Shown here one piece after another: positions 33,135 through 44,284 of a stretch of DNA of 64,000 nucleotides. The number at the start of each line of letters is the position of its first letter. Position 1 is the stretch's first letter. Location: NCBI GenBank assembly GCA_963691705.1, contig OY829541.1, positions 31,694,719 to 31,758,718 of the forward strand, in the 5' to 3' direction. Both the position numbers and the translations under genes were made by a program. This DNA is from Viola odorata. Its lineage: Eukaryota > Streptophyta > Magnoliopsida > Malpighiales > Violaceae. The notes below the pieces were generated by a model. It saw only the letters and a list, made by a program, of their open reading frames with translations. It searched no databases and was not told the DNA's origin.

Positions 33135-34933
33135 GACGGGGTTACCGTTTTTCTCCTTGCTAGAGCGGACGTTCCCCCTTATCATCGAGCCATGCATGAT
33201 TTATTTATTTTACTAAGTGCTATCATGGCAAAACTAGCATCGTACATTTTTATGAATGCACATATATTTTGTGTGGGATTGAAGCCACCATACATAGCAT
33301 TTAACAACAAAAAAACAATTAATTTGATGGCATAAAAGACAAGTGATTAAACATGTTATGCATGTGAGTTGATTTTAATTTTTAGCAATTCTATATGTCA
33401 TGCATACGAGTAGGTGGTTCTAACGCATTCTAAGTGGTCATGCACTCGGTATAATCGGGGTTTTAATATTTCTAATAAACATTCAAGGAAACGTTTAAGA
33501 TAAGCGTACTCGATTCGATGAACCCCGATCGATCCGTCCCTTCAAAACCGAAATTAGCGACAATTGATAATAGTGTAGGTATAAACAAACATACACGAAT
33601 TTTTATTACAAACCAACAGTTGATAATAATAACTACTTATCTGATTATTACAAATTGGAGGTCAGAATAACGAAATTATTACAACAAGTGAAATAATTAA
33701 TTAAAGCATTAACTAATTATTACAACAAGTTTAGCAATGAAGTATTATCACTTTCGAGCGAAGATTCAAGGTTTTAACCTAAAAGCGAGAGTGTTAGTGA
33801 TGACTCGAAAGATAATAAATAATAAAAGCGCATGCAAACATTTATTTCACTTGGAACAAGCAAGCAATTAATTAAATAAAACATGGCAAGCAACTAAACA
33901 AATTATTTATAACATGCAAGAAATTAATTAAATAAAGCATGGCAAACAACTAAACAAACTATTTATAACATGCAAGCATACGAATATTTCATACGAAATT
34001 ATCATGGCATAAAGTAAACAAATCGTCATACGAAACATACGAACATTTCATACGAAAATTAACACTTAAAATAATTAAACAAATCGTCATACGAAACATG
34101 TGAACATTTCATATGAAAATTAAACGTGGCATAAAATAAACAATTTATCGCATACGAGCAGTCATACGAAAAATTAGACATGAAAGTTACGAAAAATAAA
34201 TTGCACGCGCACGAAACTTTATACGAAAATTAAAGGGGTCGGGCTAGGCCCATTTTCTGATTTTTGGACAACAAAAAATGGGCTTGGCAAAGGCCAAGCC
34301 CATCACCTTTCTTTTATTTCTTTCCCGCCCAGTACCTCTCTTCTTCCTCTCTTCTCTCTCACGTCGTCGGCGTCATGGCCGGCGACCAAGGTGACTCACT
34401 CTCTTTAAAACTCACTCAAAACAGACCCAATAAAACTCCAAACATGGCAGCAACTCAAACCCATGAAAACAACAAGCAATTTAAAATGAAAACAATGGCA
34501 AATTTCACATGAAATAACAAGCCAATTAATATGTATATTATGCTATTAATTACTCAAGACATCATACAATCAAATTGAAGTAAGAAAAATGAAATTGGCA
34601 TGAAAACTAAGCATGTGAGATATGTTTTAGCAATTTATTCACGCTTTAAAGACATAAACAAAAATTAAAGAAAAGCTAGAGTGAGAAATCTTACCTTGCC
34701 GGGAGAGCAATACCAAGAAGGAAGTGCAAGAAATTGGGAGTGAGAGTGAAATTAGGTGCCCTAATTAATTAACTAGACAAAGGCAGCAATCAATTAATTA
34801 AACAACATAGCAAGTAATTAATTAAAATGAAAACAGTTGAAATGGATTGAAAGCAAAGCAGAGGGAAAGCATGAATAAAAAGAGGGGACTAGAGCCTGAA
34901 TTGGTCCCCCATTTCTTGTTGTGTGGAGCTCGG

Positions 34934-34941
34934 TATTTATA
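34934..34941 (-). promoter_or_regulatory. TATA box in the LTR of element C
   Basis: On the minus strand the sequence reads CCCCTATAAATACCGAGC, almost the same context as the TATA box of element A (GGCTATAAATACCGAGC). Confidence 0.6.
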
Positions 34942-35736
34942 GGGGTGGAGGCCACGAGTGGACTTGGAGGCCAAGGCGAAATTGGGCATAGCGGACGTGA
35001 GGACCAAGGGAGAGTGAGGATGAATAGTGGCCAGAGTGGTGAGCAAGTTTGATTGTGTGGCCGAGGGTGAAGTGAGGCAAGTCGGTTTGGCTAGGATCGT
35101 GATGATGAACGAATTAAATGACTTTAATTGGTGATGGTAAGTGTTGAAGAAGGGAGGGAGCCGTTGATCTTGTTTAAAAGGGAGTCAAGTGTTTGATCAA
35201 GTGGCTGTGATGATTTTGTGCATTAATGCATATTAATTGTGGCACGAACGGGATGTTTTTGGTCTGAGCGAAATCGTTCGAAAATGAAAATAAACCCGAA
35301 CCGAGAGGAACAAAATGTGCAGAAAAATAAGAAAAGATAACTAGTATATAGTGAATAAAGGCGTAGTTCGGTTTAACATATTTATTTTCTCTTTCGAAAA
35401 TATCAAAAGTTCGGACGTAAAATAAATGCCATTACGGCAAAAATTGAACGAAACCAAACAAGATGGCTTGGAAGAGAAAAATAGTAGGTAATTATCAACT
35501 AAAGAAATAACGTGCTCGATCGATGGTCTGAGGGAACTTACTCGGGACCGATAGAAGTTCGAGCGAAAAAATAGTCGAAAGTACGAAAAACTAAAAAGGC
35601 TCGAAATGACGCGGAATATTAAACAAATAGCCCACGATCAACGAATCGACTGAATTTGACTTTAGATGAGCTATTAATGCGATAAACAGTAAAATACGTA
35701 AAGTTGCGATGAAAAGTCAAAAATCGGGTAGCAACA

Positions 35737-35752
35737 ATTGCCCCCTCTTTAC
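35737..35752 (-). other. Polypurine tract of element C
   Basis: ATTGCCCCCTCTTTAC on the window strand, that is GTAAAGAGGGGGCAAT on the minus strand, directly upstream of the LTR start TGTTGCTACCCG. It matches the tract of element A. Confidence 0.8.
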
Positions 35753-36302
35753 AGTCTGATCAAAAATACAGTGTAACTAAAAATTTTGATAACCAGTAAA
35801 GATGGTTTCCCCAAGTACTACCACAATTTTGGAAATGTATTGCAGAAATGTAAATGATGTCGCTCAAGGAGGGGTATTTAGATATGCAGAAAAGTAGTTG
35901 CTCAAGGAGGAGTATATAATTATGCAGAAATGAAAAATATAGAGAACTTCAGAAACAGTGCCAATTGTGGGAAAAATAAATGCAGACTACTCGGATATTG
36001 AGGGAGTATGCAGAAATGCAGAAATGTAAATGACAACTACTCTGATAGTGAGGAAAAACGTAAATTGCAGAATTGTAAATGAGAATTAGAACGTACCTTC
36101 AGTCTGATGTTGGTTGATAGTAACGTACCTTTGAGGGAAATCTCTCTGATAGTGAGGAAGATGGTCTTCTCGGATATTGAGGAGGATGGTCTTCTCGTGT
36201 GAACTGAAATGAAGAGTGGTTGAAAGCCACCGCGTGATTTGAGATGAAGAGTGGTTGAAAGCCACAGCATTGGTGTGAATGTGTGTCCGTGCGAGGCTAT
36301 CG
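35753..36302 (-). other. 3' region of element C next to the polypurine tract, with short repeats
   Basis: This is non-coding. Phrases such as TGCAGAAATG(TAAATGA), GCTCAAGGAGG and CTCTGATAGTGAGGA recur, resembling a decayed form of the repeats in the matching part of element A. ATGAAGAGTGGTTGAAAGCC occurs twice (about 36207 and 36244). Confidence 0.6.
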
Positions 36303-36775
36303 CTATTCGGACGTTGATGTGGAAAATGAGATCCGAGCGGGGATACCGCAAAATTTGGACGTTGATGACGAGATAAGATCCGAGCGGGGATACCACAAAA
36401 TTTGGACATTAACGAAGAGATGAGATCCGAGTAGGGATACCAAAAAATTCGGATGTTGATGAAGAGACAAGATCCAAAGATCCGAGCGGGGATACCACAA
36501 ACTTCGGATTTTGACGAAGAGATGAGATCCGAGTGAGGATATCGCAAAATTCGGACGTTTGATGAAGAGACAAGATCCGAGCAGGGATATCGCAAACTTC
36601 GGACGTTGACGAAGAGATGAGATCCGAGCGGGGATACCACAAAATTCGGATATTGACGAAGAGACAATATCCGAGCGGGGATACCGCAAACTTTGGACGT
36701 TGATAAAGAGACAAGATCCGAGCGGGGATACCGCAAAATTCAGATTTTGACGAAGAGATGAGATCTGTCGCGCCC
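36303..36775 (-). repeat. 47-bp tandem array of element C, left part
   Basis: About nine to ten copies of a 47-bp unit beginning GATCCGAGCGGGGATACC and containing CAAAATTCGGACGTTGA. Copies differ by a few bases. The array is cut at 36775 by element B (TSD AGATC, 36771-36775) and resumes at 53662. The Leu/Ser/Pro-rich open frames here are just the repeat read in three frames. Confidence 0.92.
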
Positions 36776-38270
36776 CAAAAATAAAAATATTCGCGAGTGT
36801 ACGACAAATCTGAGACCTTACGATGCTCGGCGTGAAAGGACGCCTCGCAACATGCAATGAAGTCGCCACCCTAATTTTGTCTCTAGGTTTAGGGAACCTA
36901 ATCGTCATGGCATAAAATAAAATAAATAAATAAACCAAAAAACTAAAAAAAACTAAAGGCAAAAAAAAGGGTCTAAACCCAAGACAAAGGTTCGGGATCG
37001 TATTATGGACTCGGGAAGGTGTTAGGCACCCAAGTCACATCCGAAAACGGTTATTGGTTGATAGGAGAGGTGTTTAAAAGATGTTTGATAAAAATGTGTT
37101 TTGAAAGGGGGTCCTTAGAGGAATCGTCACTTTAGTCTTTTCCATGATCGGGACCATTCAGGAATAATTAATCGTTGGACGGGGTTACCGTTTTAAAAAT
37201 CTTTTCGGACAGGGTTACCGTTTCAAGACCGATCGATTATTCCTGGCCGTAGCGTGATGGGACTGAATTTTTCGTAAGACTAAATGAGCGCCCTCTATTT
37301 CATCATCGGACCATGCATGATTAAATTAATTACTACGTGATTCTATCATGGATAGCTTAACATAGTACAGATTAAATAAGAGGTTGTGAAATGATAAACT
37401 GATGTGGGATCGAAGCCACCAAATACACGCAGTCAATATAAGCGAAAATTTAAAATCAAACGAACATGGCGTTTTAAGCGAGTCTTTTAAACAAGTTGTT
37501 CATGTGGGTTGATTTTAATTCTAGCAAATCTATATATCATGCCTGCGATTAATATTTACGGAAAAGTGTTGAATAAATAAAAGGGACAGAAAGGCGTACT
37601 TTCGAGCGAAGCTTGAATTTTAAACCTACAAAATTAGAGTGTTAGTGATAGCTCGAAAAATAAATAAGCAGTTTATGAATGCGAGAATTTAAATAAGCAG
37701 TTGATATATAGCAAAAATTAAACAATGATTTTGACGAGTACGAAGATAAAAATGGCGATTTGACACATACGAAAATTAAAATAGTTGATATATGCAGAAA
37801 AATTAAACAGGTGATATTTGCAGAAAAGTTAAACAATTGATGATTTGCGAGAATTAAAACAATTGATGAATTGCAGGAAATTTAAAGTAATTGACGATTT
37901 GCAGAAAATTAAACAGTTGATGATTTGCAGAAAATTAAATAGTTGATGATTTGCGAGAATTAAAATGCGACCGACCATAGAGGCGGTAAATTAAACGACT
38001 GAATTTAAATTGCGAAAAGTAAATTGTGAAAAATTAAAGTGCGAAGAATTTAAACAGTTGATAGGTATAAAATTTTAAAGTGACAGTACGAAAAAATAGT
38101 CATATGAAACATACGAATATTTTACGAAAAATGTGATTCGAGGTCTCGGAAAGAATGAAAATGGGCTGGGCCCAATTTGAAAAATAAAAGAAATGGGCCA
38201 GGAACTATGAAATAAAAAAGAATGGTGATGGGCCCATTGCCTTTCCTTCTTCTCTCCCACGTGAATAGCC
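36776..38270 (-). repeat. Truncated 3' LTR of element B
   Basis: It starts TGTCGCGCCCC like the 5' LTR but stops matching at GTGAATAGCC (38270), where interior sequence continues at once. About 1.6 kb of LTR (the U3 part with TATA) plus the adjoining interior down to the region equivalent to about 21220 in element A has been lost in one deletion. Confidence 0.85.
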
Positions 38271-40548
38271 GGTTCTTAGCAATCCTTCGGTGACCTTTTT
38301 CGTCTCCTTCGTCGTGAACTTGAACTTGGCGTACTTTTTACCTCTGACTAGCAATCTTAGCTGAAACTACTCCTTGGCTCCCGGGGTATGAGTGATAGTG
38401 AAGGTTTTTTAGGAGTGATGGCACATGTGGTGGAAAGAGGGAAGAAACGAAAAAAATGGAGAAGATCGTAAAAGTCCCACGTCATTTTATTGTTATCCCA
38501 TGTCTAATAGCGCATGTACCCTGGATATTATGTGAATTTAACTAGTACTTAGTCAGGTACTTACACTCATGGAAGGATAAGGTGCGACGGCTCGAAAATG
38601 CTTACCGGAATTTGTCTGTGACTGCTTACGTCTGAGCAAATCGTGGATATAAGAGCAAACAAGTAAGATCATGTATGACATGTGATCTTGATGGATGCTT
38701 TATTTAACAGAGGGATTGAACATCCCCGACCTATGAAATACATAAATATGCTATGAGAGTAGTATGGATTTTTGTTTTAGCCGGGCTAAAAAAGGATTTT
38801 TTTATTGATTGATAGTCTAAAGCTAGGACGCGGGGGACGACCTATTCGCAAGAGTCCAAAGAGGATCTAAAGGGTTGCCCCCAGTGGGCCAGACGACCGT
38901 ACGCAAATTTAAAGCTAACAAAGTGAGCAGGAACGAAAAATGAATTCTAATAAAGGGGGAAGAAAGATGGACTCCCCTGAAATGTACAGCGGGGCTGCGA
39001 GGGCGTCTTCAATGAGCTTTATGCGGATGACAATGGGATGATTCAAGTCCCTGCGAAATGAAGAGGGGACAATAGAGTAGAAAAGAAAAAACGATTTGAA
39101 AATGAAAATGAGATAAGTTTTGGATTCTCCCTTTCCTTAGCCTGGCTTTTCGAGGGTGCCTACGGCGTGGTCCTAGTTCAAGAACGCTTTGCTTAGATGA
39201 TGATTGATTGGTTTCTTTTTCAGATGCTTTGCGGGAACCGCCGATCCAGGTCCGAGTGAGGATGAGATCCGCATTTTTTGTTCATTTGCTTACTGGCCCT
39301 TATTGGACCTTCGCTGATTTACTCCGTGATTGCTCTAGGACAAGGGGAAAATCTTTTTTCCCCGAAATGTGCAGCGGGCCTGCGAGGGCGTCTTCTACCA
39401 ATCTCATGCATGCAATAATGGGGGTGACCCAGTTCCTGAAAAAATGAGAAGAGAAGAATGAGGATTAAATGAAAGACAATTTTTTTTATAGAAAAAGTAA
39501 TGCGATTGATAAGTTTTAAGCTCTCCCTTTTGGACGGGCCATCCGTGGGTCACCGCGGTGTGACTTGCATCGGATGTTGGTTGATGATAGCTTTGCTTCA
39601 GATGCTTTGCCGCAATTCCCGTCTTGGCGCGGGTGATAATTGTAGTCCGGTTGTCCCTCTTCAGAGAGGAGTTCTGACACTTTTTGCAGCAAGAGATTGT
39701 GGAGAAAATAAGTGAGTTGAGAAACTTCTTGAATGAGACCGCATTAAGTATGTTGATTGTGGTCTTGGGAGGACAACTTTTCGTCGTGCTTCTTCTCCAG
39801 GAGTTCTGCATGCAAAGGGCGCTTGGCGACCGTGACGTCTTGATGGTGAACTCCTCCGAATAGGCGAATGGAGATGGGAACCTATGTCACTAGCATTCCG
39901 ACAGCTCGGCCGGTATAGGATGGGCTTTGTGACTTTGGTCCAGCATTCAGTCCTCGCTCAAACTGGATAATAGTATTGCTGCAAAATTCTGACGGTGGAT
40001 AGTCTTTAAGTTCTTGAATAGTGTTACCGGTCCAGACAATCCTCTCGATGATCGGATGATAGCTTTGCGGGGTGGTCCCCCTTTATGCATTCGGTCCTTT
40101 GAGACTAGTTGTAGGATGTGCTGGTAGTACTGCGAGGAAAAATAATTTTTTAATTTAGATAGTGACTGGTTTTTAAAATCTTTCCTGATTCACTCTTTAA
40201 GGCTGCCTGCTGCGGCAATTCAAGAGCTGCTACGAGGGGGGAATTCCCTGGCCCTATCGCGATGATGAGATGAGGTGTGAGACATTATGTTTCTGCAAAA
40301 CTTAAGATTGATTAGTGGCGTTAGTCTAAGTGTCGTGTCTTACGTCTCGAATTACTCCTTGGGAGCCACCGATGCCATGCCTCCTTTTGTCATCTCACAA
40401 GTTTAAGAAAAAGGAAAGAAAAGTTTTAAAATAACAAGCATCTCCTGGAAAAAAAACTCATTTTATTGATTTCAGGGTAAACATTAGAGCGGTATTGTCA
40501 TGATAAAACCCTGTCCTTGATTCGGCAAGATGCACAGTCCGCGACACT
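38271..40548 (-). other. 3' region of element B
   Basis: This is the non-coding counterpart of 19098-21220 in element A, readable throughout in reverse complement (GGGAGCCAAGGAGTAGTTTC, GGCCCACTGGGGGCAACCC). It again contains the duplicated block with GCAGCGGG..CTGCGAGGGCGTC, at about 38989 and about 39373. No gene is supported. Confidence 0.7.
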
Positions 40549-41060
40549 TTAGGCGAAGTATATCTTGACGGCATCGGCATTTAACGGTCTTGGTAGGTCA
40601 TCTCCATCCATATTGGTTAGCATTAGGGCACCCCCGAGAATGCACTTTTAACTAAATACGGACCCTCGTACCTTGGGGCCCACTTTCCTTGACTAGCCTC
40701 CTGATGAGGGAGAATCTTCTTCAATACTAAATCTCCGATTTTGAACTTGCGAGGTCGCACTTTCTTGTTATAAGCGTTGGCCATCCTTTGCTGATACAAT
40801 TGCGCATGGCAGATAGCGGCCAAGCGCTTCTCGGGAATGAGGTTTAACTGCTCGTACCTCACCCTTACCCAATCCGATTCTTCTACTTCTGATTCTGCCA
40901 GGATTCTGAGAGAAGGGATTTCTACCTCAAGAGGAATTACGGATTCCATGCCGTAGGCTAACGAGTAGGGAGTTGCCCCTGTGGATGTACGAGTTGATAT
41001 CCGGTAAGCATGCAGTGCGAAAGGAAGCATGTCATGCCAATCTTTGTGAGTGACCACCAT
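40549..41060 (-). pseudogene. C-terminal integrase fragment of element B
   Basis: Reading down from 41060, T-H-K-D-W-H-D-M-L-P-F-A-L, then M-E-S-V-I-P-L-E-V-E-I-P-S-L and the G-P-Y-type motif Y-E-G-P-Y-L-V match the integrase end of element A. The frame shifts near 40633 (S-A-F-S-G-V-P) and the family stop TAA is at 40551. The zinc-binding region and catalytic core are deleted. Element E (TSD ACCAT) separates this fragment from the RT beginning at 44977. Confidence 0.85.
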
Positions 41061-42116
41061 TGATACGATCCTAGCCCCATGGCTAACCCCAGTGACCATT
41101 CAGCAACCCCTAGACATGGAGACAAGGCAGGAGACGCTGCTTGATCAAGCTTTCAGGCGAAGGATGACATGGAAGGTGGCTTGGAGGCACCTAGCACAAG
41201 GTTTGACATCCATCCGAGTCAACCCTTGGAAGAACGGCTTCAATAAAAGATCTAGCACATATACAAGACCTATTGGAGTCTTAGGAAGGCTGTGTCCAAG
41301 TTTCAGAGCATTCAGACAAGTAGATATCAAGGAGATTCGAGATGACAATCTCGCACACAGCAGTTCTAGGTGCAGACACAACAGGCAACTTCGTCGGAAC
41401 GTAACCAGAGCTGTACATGTCGGAATCATGCGATCGACCTCTAGTTGGAAACTTCAGGATGTTACCTTTCATATGGGACAAGATTCAGCTCATTTGGCCC
41501 AGTGGTTTAAAAGTTATGGACGTCGACATTATGGCGTGCAGTCTGTACGCGAGGCAACATACAACTTGAAGTTTCGGCCCAAACCTTGGCCCGATGATGG
41601 GGAACTCGACATGGGCTGCTGGAATGTATTTAAATATATTTATATTTACTGTAATTAGTTAATTAGTTAATTGATTAATTAGTTAAAGTGTTTTACTTTA
41701 TGTAATATTCCTATTTTGGAATTAGGGTTTGCTTGTAACCTTATTTAAGGAGCCACTTGGCCTCCTTAGAAACTTGGCTGTTATTTGATAAATTGAGATA
41801 TTCTCTTCAATCTCCGCCCCTTGTTCAAGTTGGTTGAACCTTGTTCTTCTTGAGTCCGCAATACTTGAGTCGTATACAAGTAAATCTTGGAATTGTATTA
41901 TTGTGTCGTTTATCTTAGTGTGATTCTCACATTGTTGAGTCTAGTCCTAAGAATCCGATTCAAGACCCTTGACTTGAAATCGATTAGGGCTCTTAGCACA
42001 GGTTAGCTAAGTGGTCTAAGCTCGTACTTGTCGAGTTATTTATTTCCGCAGGAAATCCGTCTTTGAACAAAGATCAAAATTGGTGCTACGCATCCTAAGG
42101 AGCCAGGATCGTATCA
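41061..42116 (+). repeat. 5' LTR of element E (1056 bp)
   Basis: It starts TGATACGATCC and ends GGATCGTATCA, a perfect 11-bp inverted terminal repeat. From 41448 to 41550 it holds a block also found in the LTR of copia element F. The 202-codon open frame over the LTR has no recognised domain. Confidence 0.95.
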
Positions 42117-43078
42117 GTTGGTAGCGGAGCTTAAGGCGTTCAAAGATTGGTAAGTATCTTCAATTGTTTCAAGTTTTCTTTGTTGAAATCGGTATTCTCT
42201 TTCTACTCCATTCTAAAACCGATTTCTTTGCTGTGCTTGGTTAGTTACTTGAATACAATTGGTTGTGTTTCGTTCCAGTTTGTTGTGTTGAAATTCGCTA
42301 AATTACTTGCGTTTTCTACCCACAAGAAGGTCACGAAATACAAGAGAAAATTCTGTTCAGTATCAGTTGTCGAATTTGTATTTATATATATAGCAACTGA
42401 AGTCTGATTTGGGTGATTTCGGTCTCGTTGGAAAGCTGAGTGTGTTAGGTTTCCAAATCAAAAAGAATCAAGTGATTCAGACATCAGAGTCAAAAGCTGC
42501 ACCCGATTTACTAAATTGTGTTTCTGCCAAATTCTGCACAATTTCTTTCAAGTCGAAATTGAATTTGTATATATAGCTACTGAAGTCCGTTTTGAGTGAA
42601 AAAGGATCCGTTGGAAAGCTGTGTTTGTTGGGCTTCTGAATCAAAAAGAATCAGTAGATTCTAAGGTAAGAGTACAAAGTTGTGATCAAAACACTAAACT
42701 GTGTTCATAGTCAAAAACAATAAAAAACAGAACTGAAATTGAACTTGTTTGAGTCCTTTCGAGTCAATTTTGAGCTTTCTTTGATTCCTTCAAAATTTCC
42801 TTCTACTCTACTTGCTATTTGTTTGATTGGTTGTTCTTGCAATTACTCAAATATCAAGTGTCACAATTCTTTTCCGTGCTAGTTTTCTTTGAGAGTCTTC
42901 TTGGAAGCTTTTCTTGAACTCTTGAGTCTTACTAACACTTGACAATTGCAGGAGTTTTTGAGAGGATTTTGGGTGAGATTATTAGAGTGTTTAAACACGA
43001 GAGTAAACACGTGAGGGAGTGCTAGGTTAGTGCAATTTTACGTTTTCTTTTGTGTTGTGAATTTCAGGAAACTTATAG
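42117..43078 (+). other. Primer site and leader of element E
   Basis: GT then TGGTAGCGGAGC (42119-42130) follows the LTR and is the primer-binding site. The remaining leader is untranslated. It contains an imperfect duplication of about 190 bp period (GAATTTGTAT..ATATAGC.ACTGAAGTC at 42372 and 42561, each followed by CGTTGGAAAGCTG). Confidence 0.8.
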
Positions 43079-44284
43079 ATGTCTCAAGAAGGGGTTCAAC
43101 AACCAGATGTGCCGACCATGTTAGCTGCCATCACTGAACAGCTCAGGGCGATGATTGAGAGTCAATTGGCTGCTGATGTTAGGATGGCTAGGATGGAAGC
43201 CTTGGCCACCATAAACCCTATTCCTAGGGCAGCGGGTGTGCCAAGCGACGGTCATGTTTCGGATGTGTCCGATAAGGAGCGACGAGATAATTTATTTCAC
43301 ACTCGTGGTGTGATTGATAAGAAAGGGTGCTCCATCATAATTGACAATGGGAGCAACACCAATTGTGCGAGTTGGTTAATGGTTGACAAGCTAGGTTTGC
43401 AAACCGTGAAGCATCCGAAGCCATATCAGTTGCATGGGATGACGAATGGTGATGGGATCATGGTGGATCAGCAAGTACTTGTTAAATTCGGCATTGGCAA
43501 GTATAAAGAAGAGGTACTTTGTGATGTTGTACCTATGCAGGCAAGTCATATCCTCCTTGGAAGACCGTGGCATTTTGATAGAGAGGCCAAGCATGAGAGA
43601 AGAAGCAACCACTACAAGTTAGTGAAGGATGGCAGAAAATTCACCTTGGTACCTTTGACTCCAGCTGAAGTTTTTGAGGATCAGCAATGGCTAGCTAAGT
43701 CACATGCTGAATACGAGATTACCAAAGGAATCAAGAGAGAAAAAGAGAGGCAGCAAGAGCAAGATGTTTTGAAGGAGAAGGAGTTGTCTAAGTTGCAACA
43801 ATCAGAGTTGGATGCCTTGGGTAATCCCTTTCCTTCATGTGTTTCCTTTGTTGATTCTGATAGAATTGTTGTCTTAAAAGAATCAGATTCGAGGGCGAAT
43901 CTTTTCGAAGGGGAAGGGAATGATACGATCCTAGCCCCATGGCTAACCCCAGTGACCATTCAGCAACCCCTAGACATGGAGACAAGGCAGGAGACGCTGC
44001 TTGATCAAGCTTTCAGGCGAAGGATGACATGGAAGGTGGCTTGGAGGCACCTAGCACAAGGTTTGACATCCATCCGAGTCAACCCTTGGAAGAACGGCTT
44101 CAATAAAAGATCTAGCACATATACAAGACCTATTGGAGTCTTAGGAAGGCTGTTTCCAAGTTTCAGAGCATTCAGACAAGTAGATATCAAGGAGATTCGA
44201 GATGACAATCTCGCACACAGCAGTTCTAGGTGCAGACACAATAGGCAACTTCGTCGGAACGTAACCAGAGCTGTACATGTCTGA
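43079..44284 (+). CDS. Retropepsin-containing protein of element E
   Basis: The 401-residue frame starts at ATG 43079. Residues 1-60 resemble the N-terminus of a gag (T-E-Q-L-R-A-M-I-E-S-Q-L, helical). At about residue 75 follows R-R-D-N-L-F-H-T-R, then the protease active site I-I-I-D-N-G-S-N-T-N-C-A-S (about residue 88) and S-H-I-L-L-G-R-P-W (about residue 155), both typical of plant gypsy proteases. A charged tail (K-R-E-K-E-R-Q-Q-E-Q) ends with N-L-F-E-G-E-G-N-D-T-I, encoded by the polypurine tract, and the frame enters the 3' LTR at 43921. The last ~120 residues are LTR sequence. Gag core, RT and integrase are missing. The frame is intact, so a protein could still be made. Confidence 0.82.
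   Translation: MSQEGVQQPDVPTMLAAITEQLRAMIESQLAADVRMARMEALATINPIPRAAGVPSDGHVSDVSDKERRDNLFHTRGVIDKKGCSIIIDNGSNTNCASWLMVDKLGLQTVKHPKPYQLHGMTNGDGIMVDQQVLVKFGIGKYKEEVLCDVVPMQASHILLGRPWHFDREAKHERRSNHYKLVKDGRKFTLVPLTPAEVFEDQQWLAKSHAEYEITKGIKREKERQQEQDVLKEKELSKLQQSELDALGNPFPSCVSFVDSDRIVVLKESDSRANLFEGEGNDTILAPWLTPVTIQQPLDMETRQETLLDQAFRRRMTWKVAWRHLAQGLTSIRVNPWKNGFNKRSSTYTRPIGVLGRLFPSFRAFRQVDIKEIRDDNLAHSSSRCRHNRQLRRNVTRAVHV
43905..43920 (+). other. Polypurine tract of element E
   Basis: TCGAAGGGGAAGGGAA directly before the 3' LTR start TGATACG. Element D has the very similar TCGAAGGGAAAGGTGA. The tract lies in the coding frame. Confidence 0.85.

Larger units (their letters stand above)
27356..35736 (-). 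repeat. 3' LTR of element C, split by element D
   Basis: Without D and its 5-bp duplication this LTR is 2976 bp. On the window strand it starts TGTCGTACCCCC and ends CGGGTAGCAACA, the reverse complements of the family termini. The parts 27356-27734 and 33140-35736 resemble the LTRs of A and B (GACGGGGTTACCG, TTTCGAGCGAAG, GGCCAAGCCCATCACC), but with considerable divergence, so C is the oldest or most distant of the three. Confidence 0.75.

Noticed and set aside
36086..36962. Overlapping long Leu/Ser/Pro-rich open frames with C-G-I-P-A-R-I-L repeats (also at 53642-54588)
   Set aside because: They are the 47-bp array read through. Because 47 is not a multiple of three, all frames give the same repeated peptide. 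No start signal, domain or conservation as protein.
41050..41658. 202-codon open frame in the 5' LTR of E
   Set aside because: The same reading is the LTR tail of the E ORF at 43921 onward. It lacks a domain and starts in flanking sequence.
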